Positions 36,135 to 44,735 are shown, counted from the first letter of the stretch. The stretch is 64,000 bases of DNA from Halocynthiibacter sp. SDUM655004 (GCF_026015885.1 NZ_JAPDUG010000002.1:620001-684000), one strand, 5' to 3'. The notes: a model not told the origin generated them from the letters alone. Translations and numbers: made by a program.

Positions 36135-36803
36135 ATGAGAGCGAAAGAGTCTTCTGTTAGGATCGCCGTAAATACGATGCGCGCCCGACTTACGGCCCTC
36201 GGGTTCAACATTACAATCATCACTTTTCAGATCACGCAATTGTCTAGCGAACGCTCGGGTCCTGTTGTTCCCGGATTCGATGGAACGCTGCAGACTGCAA
36301 CGATTGCACTTCATTTTGCCCTACTCTTGTCGGTTGCAGCGATGGTCGCACTGCTGGCTTCAAGTGCTATGTCTGGGGATGGTGCATGTGACAGCCCGGC
36401 CTTCGTAGCCGGGGATCTACTGATGTTTCTCGGTCTGTCCTACACACTTGTGGCGTTCTTCCAGCCACTCCTTACGGAGCTCAGTACGCGGCAACTTCCT
36501 ACGCCACAGGACACCGAGAAATTCCAGCTTTTGTTCCGCACCATTTCGTACATGGCAGCCGTCACTTGGGCCCTGGCAGCGTATGTAGGACCAATCGTCT
36601 CCTTGCTACGCTCTCCCTTCGGAAAAGTTTGGAATGTGGCTTTGGGTGTAAGCTACCTTCTGCTAATGGTTATGCTTGCACATTTCATCGGTATAGCATT
36701 TGAGCTTCAGTTGAGACTAGAGCATGAATATGTGTCCCAATGGCCGGTGCTACAGCTCTTTTTCTTGCCCTTGGAATGGTTAATCCCCGTCACGACCCGT
36801 TGA
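36135..36803 (+). CDS. Unknown five-helix membrane protein next to gadB-exchanger
   Basis: Protein of 222 residues with about five membrane segments (about 20-35, 56-78, 94-116, 134-158, 165-190) and no motif I recognise. Loops carry few charges; the end is EWLIPVTTR. It lies 70 bp after the exchanger gene on the same strand, behind a strong hairpin. It could be a helper of the glutamate/GABA module, an acid-stress membrane protein or an unrelated passenger. The 244 bp after it hold nothing I can assign. Confidence 0.7.
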   Translation: MRAKESSVRIAVNTMRARLTALGFNITIITFQITQLSSERSGPVVPGFDGTLQTATIALHFALLLSVAAMVALLASSAMSGDGACDSPAFVAGDLLMFLGLSYTLVAFFQPLLTELSTRQLPTPQDTEKFQLLFRTISYMAAVTWALAAYVGPIVSLLRSPFGKVWNVALGVSYLLLMVMLAHFIGIAFELQLRLEHEYVSQWPVLQLFFLPLEWLIPVTTR

Positions 36804-37077
36804 CTTAAGGATCAGACGCATGGAGTCCGGAAAATCGGGCTCACTTCGTCGGAAACAAATTTTGCGACATGTATGGACATCTCCCTTTGCGCAAAAGGAA
36901 TCTTTGGGTTGGCAGTTCACGTAGTCGTAGTCGGGTGCTGGCATGTAACCTTAGCAGCCGGGTCACCGACATGCCGTTGAGAATCAGATGTCTATTCTCC
37001 TCTTTTGCGGACATAGGCGTGGCCGCAGCGAAATGTGCTGTACCGCGTGTCGGTCACTCGCCTGCGCATTCCGGCGT

Positions 37078-37132
37078 ATCCGCCCACCCGTTCCGACAGC
37101 ATCCGCCCACTCGTACCGGGCTATCCGCCCAC
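37078..37132. repeat. Three ATCCGCCCAC repeats at the IS21 end
   Basis: ATCCGCCCAC (37078-37087), the same (37101-37110), and ATCCGCCCAC (37123-37132), spaced 23 and 22 bp, about two helical turns. IS21-family ends commonly carry several transposase-binding repeats, so these mark the terminal region. Confidence 0.75.
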
Positions 37133-37168
37133 CTGTGACGCGCCGCGTTGAAGCGTAGGGTTTGGGTA

Positions 37169-37928
37169 TCAGTTATTTTGTGTTTCGTCACCTGTTTTGA
37201 CTTTGGTTTTCCGCATGGACTGACCGTCGAGTCCGATGCGGTAAGCGTTGTGAACGAGCCTATCGAGGATGGAATCTGCGAATGTGGGCTCACCAATCAC
37301 ATTGTGCCAAGCGTCTATAGGCAATTGACTGGTGATCAAGGTTGACCCGGCTGCATAGCGATCCTCGACGATTTCCATGAGGTCTCTGCGCTGCGCTGCA
37401 TTGAGCCGATCTGGTCCCCAATCATCCAGGATCAGAAGATCGGTCTTTGTCAGGCTTCGGAACAGGCGTGGGAAGCGACCAACGCCATGGGCCATTTCTA
37501 ACTCGTCGAACAGTCTTGGCAGGCGTTTGTAGAGTACGGTGGCTCCCGACCGACAGGCGGATTGTGCCAGCGCACAAGCCAGCCATGTTTTGCCGACGCC
37601 GCAGGGGCCGGTGATCATCAGGTTCCGCCGGTCCTTGATCCACTTCCCGGTTAGCAACTGCTGGAACAGCGCTTTGTCGAGGTTGCGCCGTGAACGGTAG
37701 TCTATGTCTTCGGGAGATGCGCCCACATGGCGGAGTTTTGCTGTACGCATCCGGCTTTCAAAGCGCTTGGCCTCACGGCTGGCCGTTTCTCGGTCGACAA
37801 GCAGACCCAGCCATTCGGCGTGACTGAGCGCGGCGGTGCCGTCCTGTGTTTCCAGTTCAGCGAACTGCCTCGGCCATTCCATCGAACTTCAAGGCTTTGA
37901 GTTGATCCAGTGTTGGGTGATTGAGCAT
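37169..37928 (-). pseudogene. istB: IS21 helper ATPase IstB, frameshifted near the N-terminus
   Basis: The expected start, MLNHPTLDQLKALKF, is present from ATG 37928, but the frame ends after about 23 codons (MAEAVR, then stop). The rest, from FAELETQDG, is open in another frame to 37169 with Walker A TGPCGVGKTWLACALA, Walker B LLILDDWGP and the usual C-terminus. Reading GCAGTTCGCTGAA as GCATTCGCTGAA restores one frame, so a single extra G near 37862 explains the break. Confidence 0.8.
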
Positions 37929-37944
37929 GTTTTGTCTTTCTCTG

Positions 37945-38547
37945 TTAATGAAAGTATCCCGCACCACGGATGTTGGAATGTGTGATCACAGGACCGTCCG
38001 TGGCGGGTGCGCGGCGTTGGCGATCAAGACCATTTTTCAATATGGAATTCAGGGATGTATATGAGTAGGCATTGATCTCAGCGGCACGTGTACAGGCGTG
38101 CTCGAGGCGATCCGCACCAAAGGTTTTTGCAAGCCGAAGGACACCCATGCAGGTTCGATATCCCTGCTCTGGGTGCTTACATTTCCGCATGATCACTTCG
38201 ACGAAGGCCTCAGTGTTTGGACCAACCGGCGCGGCCTTCAGACGTAACTTCTCAGGCGTCCCCCCTTCACGGAACCTGTGATGGGCTGGCATGTGATCGC
38301 GAAGGGTGGAGTGTTGGTGGTTGCCCGACGTGCGGACGTGCGACGCCACGCGTTGCCCTTTAAAATATACTTCTACGGTGCGTGCGGTGATCCTGGCCCA
38401 GAGTGTTTGTTTCAACAGCTGATAGGGCACCGAGTAATAGTGACGGCCGATATCGACGTGATAATCCAGACCCGCGCGGCACTGCTTCCACTCGGCATAA
38501 ACATAGGGAGGCCTATTTTGGCCGAACCCCTCTCCCAAATTTTGCAC
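37945..38547 (-). pseudogene. istA: IS21 transposase IstA, C-terminal fragment
   Basis: About 200 residues remain of a protein normally near 500. The part YAEWKQCRAGLDYHVDIGRH, then YYSVPYQLL and the later MRKCKHPEQGYRTCMGVLRL, matches the C-terminal half of IstA; the DDE catalytic domain is missing. It ends 16 bp before istB, the usual order. The 5' junction (about 38548) looks like a deletion or replacement at the border with the mobilization genes. Confidence 0.78.
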
Positions 38548-38736
38548 TTGCCCTGTATCGGGCAGAAATTTGCCGCCTATGCTCGAAATCGGTGTTTTTC
38601 AACACAATCCGCCCATAGCGTCGATGCGGCACATCCGCTTCGAGCTGGAACCACTCACTGGACTTGATCTAGTGAACTCCGACTTTGCCCGCACCGCCAT
38701 CCATGACCTCGATCGCTGTGAACGACGGCTTTGACA

Positions 38737-40611
38737 TTATTCAGCACCCGCCTTTTCCAAAAACTGATCTACACGGGCCGTGGCCTTTTGATAGCCTTGA
38801 ACATCTGGGGGTGCGTCAGGCTGGTCATCGTTACCTGCAGTCACTAACCCTTCAATCTCAGGCCTTCTCGATCCACTCCTCTCGCCACCTGAAGTTACCT
38901 GCAAAGTACCGATCTTCTGCTCCAACGCCTTGATCTGCCCCTGTAGCCCACGCATTTGATCTGTGGCGGTTGGGTACGGTAAATCCCCAGATTGCTTATC
39001 GAAAATACCCATAAAGAACCGATCTTCATAATATTTGATCCGCTTGGCGCGAACCGGCATTTGCGCATCGACAACCAAAACAATGTCATCAAGATCCATG
39101 CGCCGCGCCTCGTCTTCGGGCAATAGCGCCGTTTCTTCAGTTCGTTCAGACATGCTGCGACCCGTGAAAGGGTTCCGGCCAACTGAACGCGACCGTGTCA
39201 CCACGCGCTTGGTGGTTTTACCGACCGCTTTGCTCAGTTCCTCAATAGTCTTTTCATCAGACGGGGTCAGGTAAAGCTTGATCCCTGCATTCCCCTGCAA
39301 CGCGCGGCGCGCATTTTCACCGTAGATCTCATCAAGCGCGGGAATGGTCTGCGTCACGATCGCGAGATTGGCGTGGTAGGATCGCAAGGTTTCGATACTG
39401 TCCGTGACAATCGGCATTTTGCCAAGTCGATTGAATTCATCCAGCATGATCATCACAGGCCATGGTTCATCCTTGTCCGGCTCGTGATCCTGCAGTGTCG
39501 CCAGAAGATCCGAGAAAAACAGGCGGATCAGTGGGGCCAGTGGCTTCACCATCAACGGCTCGACCACCAGATAAACTGACAGCGGCGTTTTGCGGATCTC
39601 TGCAAAATCAAAGTCAGATGTCGCAGTCACGCGGTCGATGGCTGGGTTCGACCATTGTTTCAGACCAGAGGTCATCAGCAGCGACAGATAGGACGTGAGC
39701 GTATCGTTGTTCGTGGACGCCATGCGCATGAATATCAGCTTAGCAGCTGGGTTTTGCACCTCATCCGCGCGTCGGCGGTATTCTTTCTGTTTATCACCAC
39801 CAGAGGCCGTAATGCGGTAGATTTCTCCCAATGTGGGGCGTTTACGCTCAAACGCCAGCAAGCCCGCCGCGACAAACAGATCAATCCCGCCGTCCAGCAG
39901 CCCCTGCACCCGATCATCGGCCTGCAAGAACAGGCTGGCTAACAATTGCAGCTCCATCTGTTGCCGATCGACATTCTCCAACCCAGCAATGCGCAGAAGC
40001 GGATTGTATCGATGGGATCGACCATCTTTCCAATCTGTGGGCGCAAATCGAAACACCTTGTCGCCCTGGGCTGCACGATGGCGTGATGTGGCCTCGAAAT
40101 TCTCGCCCTTCACATCCAAGACGACAGCGCTGCCCTGATAGGTCAGCAGGTTTGGGATCACAAAGCCGGTGGTTTTGCCGCGCCCGGTCGGAGCCACGAT
40201 CAGCGCATGGGGAAACACCTTTGACATGACTAGGGGGTTCCTGCTTTTCGGTTTGCCCATTTTTCCAAGGATAAAACCATGGCCGGGCTTGCCAAAGAAA
40301 TCGCTGCGCTTCATTTCAGAGATCGTTTGCCAGTGCGTTTCACCGAACTTGGTCAAAGCGTCATTCATCAGAACCGCGCTAAGCAAAACACCCGCGCCTG
40401 TGCAGATGCCAATGATCAGATGCACAATTTGCATGTCACTGGGATGTGTGAGCCGCAGATCATTGTAACCCCGTACCAGCATCAGGAAGTCGATATTCAC
40501 ACCAACACCGAACCAGCGGAACGTCAGAAACGCCGATGCCAGCACATATCCTAGAACCGCGCCAAGGATGGCAAAGCTGATGACCCCAAGGGCAATGCGC
40601 GACTTATCCAT
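38737..40611 (-). CDS. virD4: VirD4/TraG-type coupling protein
   Basis: Inner-membrane ATPase of 624 residues with two N-terminal helices (about 5-30 and 60-82), Walker A APTGRGKTTGF near 140, and Walker B VMIMLDEFNRLGKMPIV in the middle. It brings the relaxase-DNA complex to the VirB channel. Its start overlaps the relaxase stop by eight bases, so it belongs to the mobilization operon, 12 kb away from virB6 across the cargo block. The C-terminal tail is charged (QMRGLQGQIKALEQKIGTL) and coiled. Confidence 0.92.
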   Translation of the reverse strand: MDKSRIALGVISFAILGAVLGYVLASAFLTFRWFGVGVNIDFLMLVRGYNDLRLTHPSDMQIVHLIIGICTGAGVLLSAVLMNDALTKFGETHWQTISEMKRSDFFGKPGHGFILGKMGKPKSRNPLVMSKVFPHALIVAPTGRGKTTGFVIPNLLTYQGSAVVLDVKGENFEATSRHRAAQGDKVFRFAPTDWKDGRSHRYNPLLRIAGLENVDRQQMELQLLASLFLQADDRVQGLLDGGIDLFVAAGLLAFERKRPTLGEIYRITASGGDKQKEYRRRADEVQNPAAKLIFMRMASTNNDTLTSYLSLLMTSGLKQWSNPAIDRVTATSDFDFAEIRKTPLSVYLVVEPLMVKPLAPLIRLFFSDLLATLQDHEPDKDEPWPVMIMLDEFNRLGKMPIVTDSIETLRSYHANLAIVTQTIPALDEIYGENARRALQGNAGIKLYLTPSDEKTIEELSKAVGKTTKRVVTRSRSVGRNPFTGRSMSERTEETALLPEDEARRMDLDDIVLVVDAQMPVRAKRIKYYEDRFFMGIFDKQSGDLPYPTATDQMRGLQGQIKALEQKIGTLQVTSGGERSGSRRPEIEGLVTAGNDDQPDAPPDVQGYQKATARVDQFLEKAGAE

Positions 40612-42415
40612 GGGTCACACCTTTTTCACCGTCAGTATCGACGTGGCGCTGGCGCTGCACCTCGATCTCTTCGTTGGCGATCTCATCAAGCACATGTTCC
40701 ATTGCGACAGAATCCGCCAGCTCTGGTTCGCTTTGCAGATATGCCTTGGCCATATAGAGGCGGTTCAGCCGGTCCTCTATGTGATCTTCTAAAACGCGTT
40801 CATCACCGATGGCGAGGTCAGCTGCATGCTCGTTACCAATCAGTTCATGCAATTCCTGACGCAGGGCATCCCGATCCAGATCATCGCGGAATGGATCTGA
40901 GGTCGGATCCTGCCTCAGTCTCTGCAGAGCTTCAGAAGCGGCTGGAGGCAGGCCGTCGATCGGTGCGCGATCATTCTCGGCCACCTCTGCATTCCCGGCG
41001 TCTCTCAAAACTTCAACGTCATTCAGAACACGGCCCAATTCACCATGCAGCTCATCCAGCCGATCCACTGCTTTTTCCAGATCATCGCGTCTGGACAGAT
41101 CAAGCCCTTCGGTTTCTGCGATGGCAGCAAGATCCCGACCCAACCATCGTCGCTCAAGCGCTGCATTCTGCGCGCCGATCTCAATACGTGACACCACTTC
41201 CTGCGTGGAAATGCCGGTGTCTTTGAGCGCCAGCTGCAGCCGATCGGCAACGGCATCGCTTTGCAGTTTGTCCTGCACCTGATCCGCGATATTCTCCGCC
41301 GAATAAATGCCGCTGTCTGACGGGGGTTCCAGCAAAGTATGGGATCGCACACCAATCGGGCTGAGGTGAGAGATTGAGTGATAGATCTCGTTCAGCTCCT
41401 GCTCCAACACCGCACGCCGGTCCGGCGGCGCATCTGCCACCACCTGTTCAGCCTGTTCAATCTTGCCGTGGAACGCATCCACGACCTCGTCAAAGGAATG
41501 CTGTTCCTCAGCCATGCCATACACCTTTCCGTCTGCTTCAATGGGTTTGCCCTGCGCCAACATGGTGGCCGCGCGTTCCAGCGCACGGGAAATGTCATTC
41601 TGATTGTCACGAGAGGCCTCTGCCGCCAGCCCGCGATAAAGCCTGGCGTGCCGGGCGACATCTGCCAGCGCCTGATCCAGTTCTGGGCCAACGCGTTCAC
41701 GCTCGGAAAGATCCTGGCCCCGCTCTTTTGCCCGGCGATATTCAACATCGCTCAGGCTTTTGGTGGTGATCCCGCGCTCCAGTTTATGCGTGGCCTCAAG
41801 GCGGACGCCGTAGCGATCAGCAGCCTCAACCATCGCCTCGCGAAAACTGTCATAGTTAAAATGGTGATCTTGCTTGAGATAGAAGAATTCACCATCCTTG
41901 CTGCGCCGGTTCAGCACGATATGGGCATGGGGGTGATCACGATCTTCATGCACCGCCGCGATAAAATCAAACTGGCTGCCTTCCCCTAGAAAGAACCGCT
42001 CACAAATATCGCGGGTGATCTCGGCCACATCAGATCCAGAGGTGCCGATTGGGTAGGCCATCAGCAGATGAGACGTATGTCCAAGCTTCGGATGGAAGCC
42101 CTCGTTCCACTGCGCGGAAAACCGGCGCGTGACCTGTTCGATCTCTTTGGCTGACAGAACCTTCTGACCATCATAGGTGCCACGGCTGTCGATGATGAAG
42201 CTCGACTTGGTCGTCAGATATTCCAGCTGATTGCGCAGTTGCGCCTTGCTGTGGGTGCCGCCCTCGCGGATCGCTTTGAAGATCGCGGGGGAATGCCCCA
42301 TGGCAGCGCGCACCATCTGCTTTTGACGCTGGCGCGGAACATGTCCCCGAATACGGCTCCAATCGCCATCGAAGAATTCTGACCGCATGGCGGTGACAGC
42401 ATTATTCCGAGCCAT
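40604..42415 (-). CDS. Conjugative relaxase (VirD2/MobA type, MOBP-like)
   Basis: Protein of 603 residues from ATG 42415 (MARNNAVTAM). The N-terminal HUH nickase domain has the metal triad in AAVHEDRDHPHAHIVLNRR near 175. The long C-terminal part (from about 290) is helical and acidic and probably carries the secretion signal. It cuts oriT and is exported with the strand. The start overlaps the MobC-like gene by 14 bases. An upstream start at 42448 is possible but gives a less usual N-terminus. Confidence 0.88.
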   Translation of the reverse strand: MARNNAVTAMRSEFFDGDWSRIRGHVPRQRQKQMVRAAMGHSPAIFKAIREGGTHSKAQLRNQLEYLTTKSSFIIDSRGTYDGQKVLSAKEIEQVTRRFSAQWNEGFHPKLGHTSHLLMAYPIGTSGSDVAEITRDICERFFLGEGSQFDFIAAVHEDRDHPHAHIVLNRRSKDGEFFYLKQDHHFNYDSFREAMVEAADRYGVRLEATHKLERGITTKSLSDVEYRRAKERGQDLSERERVGPELDQALADVARHARLYRGLAAEASRDNQNDISRALERAATMLAQGKPIEADGKVYGMAEEQHSFDEVVDAFHGKIEQAEQVVADAPPDRRAVLEQELNEIYHSISHLSPIGVRSHTLLEPPSDSGIYSAENIADQVQDKLQSDAVADRLQLALKDTGISTQEVVSRIEIGAQNAALERRWLGRDLAAIAETEGLDLSRRDDLEKAVDRLDELHGELGRVLNDVEVLRDAGNAEVAENDRAPIDGLPPAASEALQRLRQDPTSDPFRDDLDRDALRQELHELIGNEHAADLAIGDERVLEDHIEDRLNRLYMAKAYLQSEPELADSVAMEHVLDEIANEEIEVQRQRHVDTDGEKGVTHG

Positions 42416-42992
42416 CGGCGAAGTCTCCGAGAATGCGAGATACCTCACCCGACAGATGGCTGCGGCGGCGCTGCGCCATGTCCTGAACCTGATCGGCGAT
42501 GTCGAAGATCAGCCCCGCCAACGCACGCACCTGCCCATGGGCGGAATTGCCATAAGGCGGTGTCTTGCCCTGGCGTTTGGCCTCATTCAGACGCTGCGCA
42601 ATCTGGTTGATATTATTGCCCGCCCGGTTGAGCGATGCAGACAGCCCGCGCATCTGTTCAGACAGGTCATCGTCGGGGACAAAGACGTCATTGGCAGATT
42701 GGATCAATCGGCGCAGGCCATCGGCGCGCGAGGGAAGATCGCGCCGGGTCAGCACGGCATCAAAGCGGAATATCTCCTGCTTGGTCAGGCGCACATTGAC
42801 CAGTTCGGAGCGCACATGACTGTCCAGTTTGCGGGCTTGATCGGCCTTCAGCGTGTAGAAGATGCTGCGCGTCGTGACACCAAATTCGCGGGCCAGTTCT
42901 TCGACGGCGACACCCTCAGCACGCTTGCGCACAATCGCAAAACGCTCGTTTTGCGTCAGTCGCTTGTGCCGTGATACGCGGGGCTGGCCCAT
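42402..42992 (-). CDS. MobC-like relaxosome protein with HTH
   Basis: Protein of 196 residues. The N-terminus resembles a helix-turn-helix (EGVAVEELAREFGVTTRSIFYTL); the middle and end match MobC-type proteins (VNVRLTKQEIFRFDAVL; LNRAGNNINQIAQRLNEAKR). Such proteins bind oriT and help the relaxase melt DNA. It is the first gene of the mobilization operon, next to the inverted repeats at 43041-43087, and may also control that operon. Confidence 0.82.
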   Translation of the reverse strand: MGQPRVSRHKRLTQNERFAIVRKRAEGVAVEELAREFGVTTRSIFYTLKADQARKLDSHVRSELVNVRLTKQEIFRFDAVLTRRDLPSRADGLRRLIQSANDVFVPDDDLSEQMRGLSASLNRAGNNINQIAQRLNEAKRQGKTPPYGNSAHGQVRALAGLIFDIADQVQDMAQRRRSHLSGEVSRILGDFADGSE

Positions 42993-43040
42993 GTGAAGTA
43001 ATCATCCCTATTTCTTGCCAGCATCATACAGGCAGCCCTG

Positions 43041-43059
43041 TTATGGCATTTCGCCATAA
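43041..43059. repeat. Inverted repeat, candidate oriT part
   Basis: TTATGGC-ATTTC-GCCATAA, 7-bp arms, between the MobC-like start (42992) and the palindrome at 43066. Relaxases of this class nick beside such repeats, so oriT most likely lies in 42993-43100. The nick site itself cannot be told from the sequence. Confidence 0.5.
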
Positions 43060-43065
43060 TTGATT

Positions 43066-43087
43066 CAATATTATAATATTGCATCAA
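43066..43087 (-). promoter_or_regulatory. Promoter/operator of the mobilization operon with transfer palindrome
   Basis: Perfect 16-bp palindrome CAATATTATAATATTG (43066-43081) that contains TATAAT on the minus strand, with TTGATG upstream (43087-43082) in the direction of the operon. It matches the element before the virB operon at 15475-15501 with the same order: TTGAT, then GCAA, then ATTATAATATTG, then ATC. Confidence 0.65.
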
Positions 43088-43107
43088 CTGTCTGTATTCC
43101 GTTTGGA

Positions 43108-43161
43108 GCAGCCATAGGCTGCGACCGCAGGGCAAAGCCCGGCCCCATGCGCAAGGCATGG
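43108..43161. terminator. Cluster of hairpins after the ardC operon
   Basis: Stems GCAGCC-ATA-GGCTGC (43108-43122), GGGC-AAA-GCCC (about 43130-43140) and CCATGC-GCAAG-GCATGG (43145-43161) lie just past the last gene of the leftward operon. They may end its transcripts before the mobilization promoter. No U-tracts are seen. Confidence 0.45.
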
Positions 43162-43166
43162 CACCA

Positions 43167-43448
43167 CTAATCGTGGTTCCACGCCTCAGCATCGCCAAGC
43201 AATTGCAGCGCTATTGCGCGGGCTGCGCCTTCGGCGCTGGCATAGGTTTTATGATCGAGCAGCTCGTGTAGATCAAAGGGCTGTTGCGGGTCGTCCGGGG
43301 TCTCGACCCGGACATAGATCGCCCAGCCATCAATCCGTGCTGGATCATCGCAATACTCCTGCCCGCCATCGGGCAGATTACAGAACCCATGAAGATGCAC
43401 GCTGGCGCGGCCCTCTCGGGCCGCTTGTTTGATTTCAGAATACGTCAT
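43167..43448 (-). CDS. Small hypothetical protein, ardC operon gene 4
   Basis: Soluble protein of 93 residues starting MTYSEIKQAAREGRASVHLH, followed by a Pro/Asp-rich middle and a helical end. The first 20 residues resemble the start of the preceding gene's product (MTLAEIKTAVDAGNRVHG), so the two share a small N-terminal unit. ATG 43448 overlaps the previous stop by four bases. Function unknown; small proteins of this sort are common beside antirestriction genes on mobile elements. Confidence 0.72.
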   Translation of the reverse strand: MTYSEIKQAAREGRASVHLHGFCNLPDGGQEYCDDPARIDGWAIYVRVETPDDPQQPFDLHELLDHKTYASAEGAARAIALQLLGDAEAWNHD

Positions 43449-43660
43449 TGCAAAACCTCCGCGCTGTCTGTGATGAAAAACTCTTCTGGCAGCCCGTTCA
43501 GGCATGTGCCGTCACGATTGGTCAAACCGATTGCTGAGCCGTTACGTGTGAATGTGATGAGGTACTTCTCGAGGCAATCACGCGTTACGACATACCCGAC
43601 GTTCATCCCGTGAACGCGGTTGCCCGCGTCCACTGCTGTTTTGATCTCGGCCAAGGTCAT
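43445..43660 (-). CDS. Small hypothetical protein, ardC operon gene 3
   Basis: Protein of 71 residues, MTLAEIKTAVDAGNRVHGMN, then a short beta-type part (GYVVTRDCLEKYLITFTRNG). It overlaps both neighbours by four bases (ATGA). I recognise no family. The start resembles that of the next gene's product. Confidence 0.72.
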   Translation of the reverse strand: MTLAEIKTAVDAGNRVHGMNVGYVVTRDCLEKYLITFTRNGSAIGLTNRDGTCLNGLPEEFFITDSAEVLQ

Positions 43661-43860
43661 CGCAACGCCTCCTCGAGGATCGCGAGGGCTCCCAGACAGT
43701 CGTCAATGGACTGCTGATCTTCGCCTTCCAGATCGTTTCGCTCCAGCCGGTTCAATACCGTGTAGAGCGTCGCGCGCGCCTCACCGGCGGCGCTCCGAAG
43801 GCTCACGGGATCCTCCAGACGCGCGGTCGAGAAATCATCGCTGTGATAATCAGGGATCAT
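43657..43860 (-). CDS. Small hypothetical protein, ardC operon gene 2
   Basis: Acidic protein of 67 residues with a helical second half (ARATLYTVLNRLERNDLEG, LGALAILEEAL). No signal or motif is seen. It overlaps the ardC-like stop and the next start by four bases each, so it is translated with them. Confidence 0.7.
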   Translation of the reverse strand: MIPDYHSDDFSTARLEDPVSLRSAAGEARATLYTVLNRLERNDLEGEDQQSIDDCLGALAILEEALR

Positions 43861-44735
43861 GCTGCCACCTCCTTGCTTTGACCTGCTGCGTGCAAAACAA
43901 AGTCGGCCGCCTTCTGCGCCTCAGACGCCGCACGAAAAATCGCCCGCTTGTCTTCTTTGAGGGCCGTCAGCCAACCCTCGACATAGGCTGCGCTTTGGCC
44001 AAACTCCGGCGCAACGCCGATTTGTGCCCCCAGAAAACAGGCTCCGATCTCGGCCACTAATTCTTCGAAAGCATAGGCCTCACGGTTCGCAAATTTCTTG
44101 ATCCGCTCCAGCCGCTTTTCGTTGCCAGTCCAATGGATCACCTCATGGGCCATAGTCCCATAATAGCCTGCCGCATTGTGAAACGTGGCAATCGGCGGCA
44201 TGTGGATGTGATCTTTGGCGGGGCTGTAATAGGCGCGCGGGTCGTCGCTGGTGAGGATCTCCGCCCCTGTCCGGCTGAAAAACGCCTCAAGCTCTGGATC
44301 TTCCGCCGTCCCAAGGTCGCGCGGCGCTTCGGGCCGGATGTAGTAATCCTCCGGCAATCCCTCGATCTGATCCGCATTGAAAACGCGATAGGCGCGCGCA
44401 TAGGGCAGCTCTTCCTCGATGCCCAACTCGTTCTCTCGGGTGAAGGTCCCGTATTTGACCACGGTCGACGACGTTTCACCCTTGCGGACCTGACCACCCA
44501 GCTCCTGCGCCTGTTTGTAGGTCATCCAGCGGCTGGACACATAGCCATGCTTGGCCGCCATGACCCAGAGCATCAGGATGTTGATCCCGCGATACTCCTC
44601 CCCGTTGTGCCGTGTCGGCAAGGCAATGCCGGACGCGCTCCCTGTCCACGGCTTGCGCCATGGCGGCGTGCCTGCCTCGATCTCTGCAATAATGGTTTCG
44701 GTGACATGGGCATAAACATCAAACTTCGGTGCCAT
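43857..44735 (-). CDS. ArdC-type antirestriction protein (ssDNA-binding, zincin-like)
   Basis: Protein of 292 residues. The N-terminal ArdC domain includes AGTPPWRKPW and YRGINILML; the C-terminal metallopeptidase-like domain has the HExxH motif in MAHEVIHWTGNEKRL near 205 and a downstream Glu in FEELVAEIGACFLG. ArdC proteins protect incoming single-stranded DNA from restriction after conjugation. It is the first gene of a leftward four-gene operon in which each start overlaps the previous stop by four bases. Confidence 0.88.
   Translation of the reverse strand: MAPKFDVYAHVTETIIAEIEAGTPPWRKPWTGSASGIALPTRHNGEEYRGINILMLWVMAAKHGYVSSRWMTYKQAQELGGQVRKGETSSTVVKYGTFTRENELGIEEELPYARAYRVFNADQIEGLPEDYYIRPEAPRDLGTAEDPELEAFFSRTGAEILTSDDPRAYYSPAKDHIHMPPIATFHNAAGYYGTMAHEVIHWTGNEKRLERIKKFANREAYAFEELVAEIGACFLGAQIGVAPEFGQSAAYVEGWLTALKEDKRAIFRAASEAQKAADFVLHAAGQSKEVAA

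Larger units (their letters stand above)
37048..38547. mobile_element. Decayed IS21-family element (istB and 3' istA remain)
   Basis: The element's left end begins near 37048 (TGTCGGTCAC) and has internal repeats. istB and the C-terminal part of istA follow on the minus strand. The right end and the 5' part of istA are missing; sequence changes at about 38548, about 190 bp before the virD4 stop. Both genes are damaged, so the element is immobile. Confidence 0.75.

Noticed and set aside
37048-37132. Repeats considered as plasmid iterons
   Set aside because: Only three short copies, at the end of an IS21 remnant, where transposase-binding repeats are expected.
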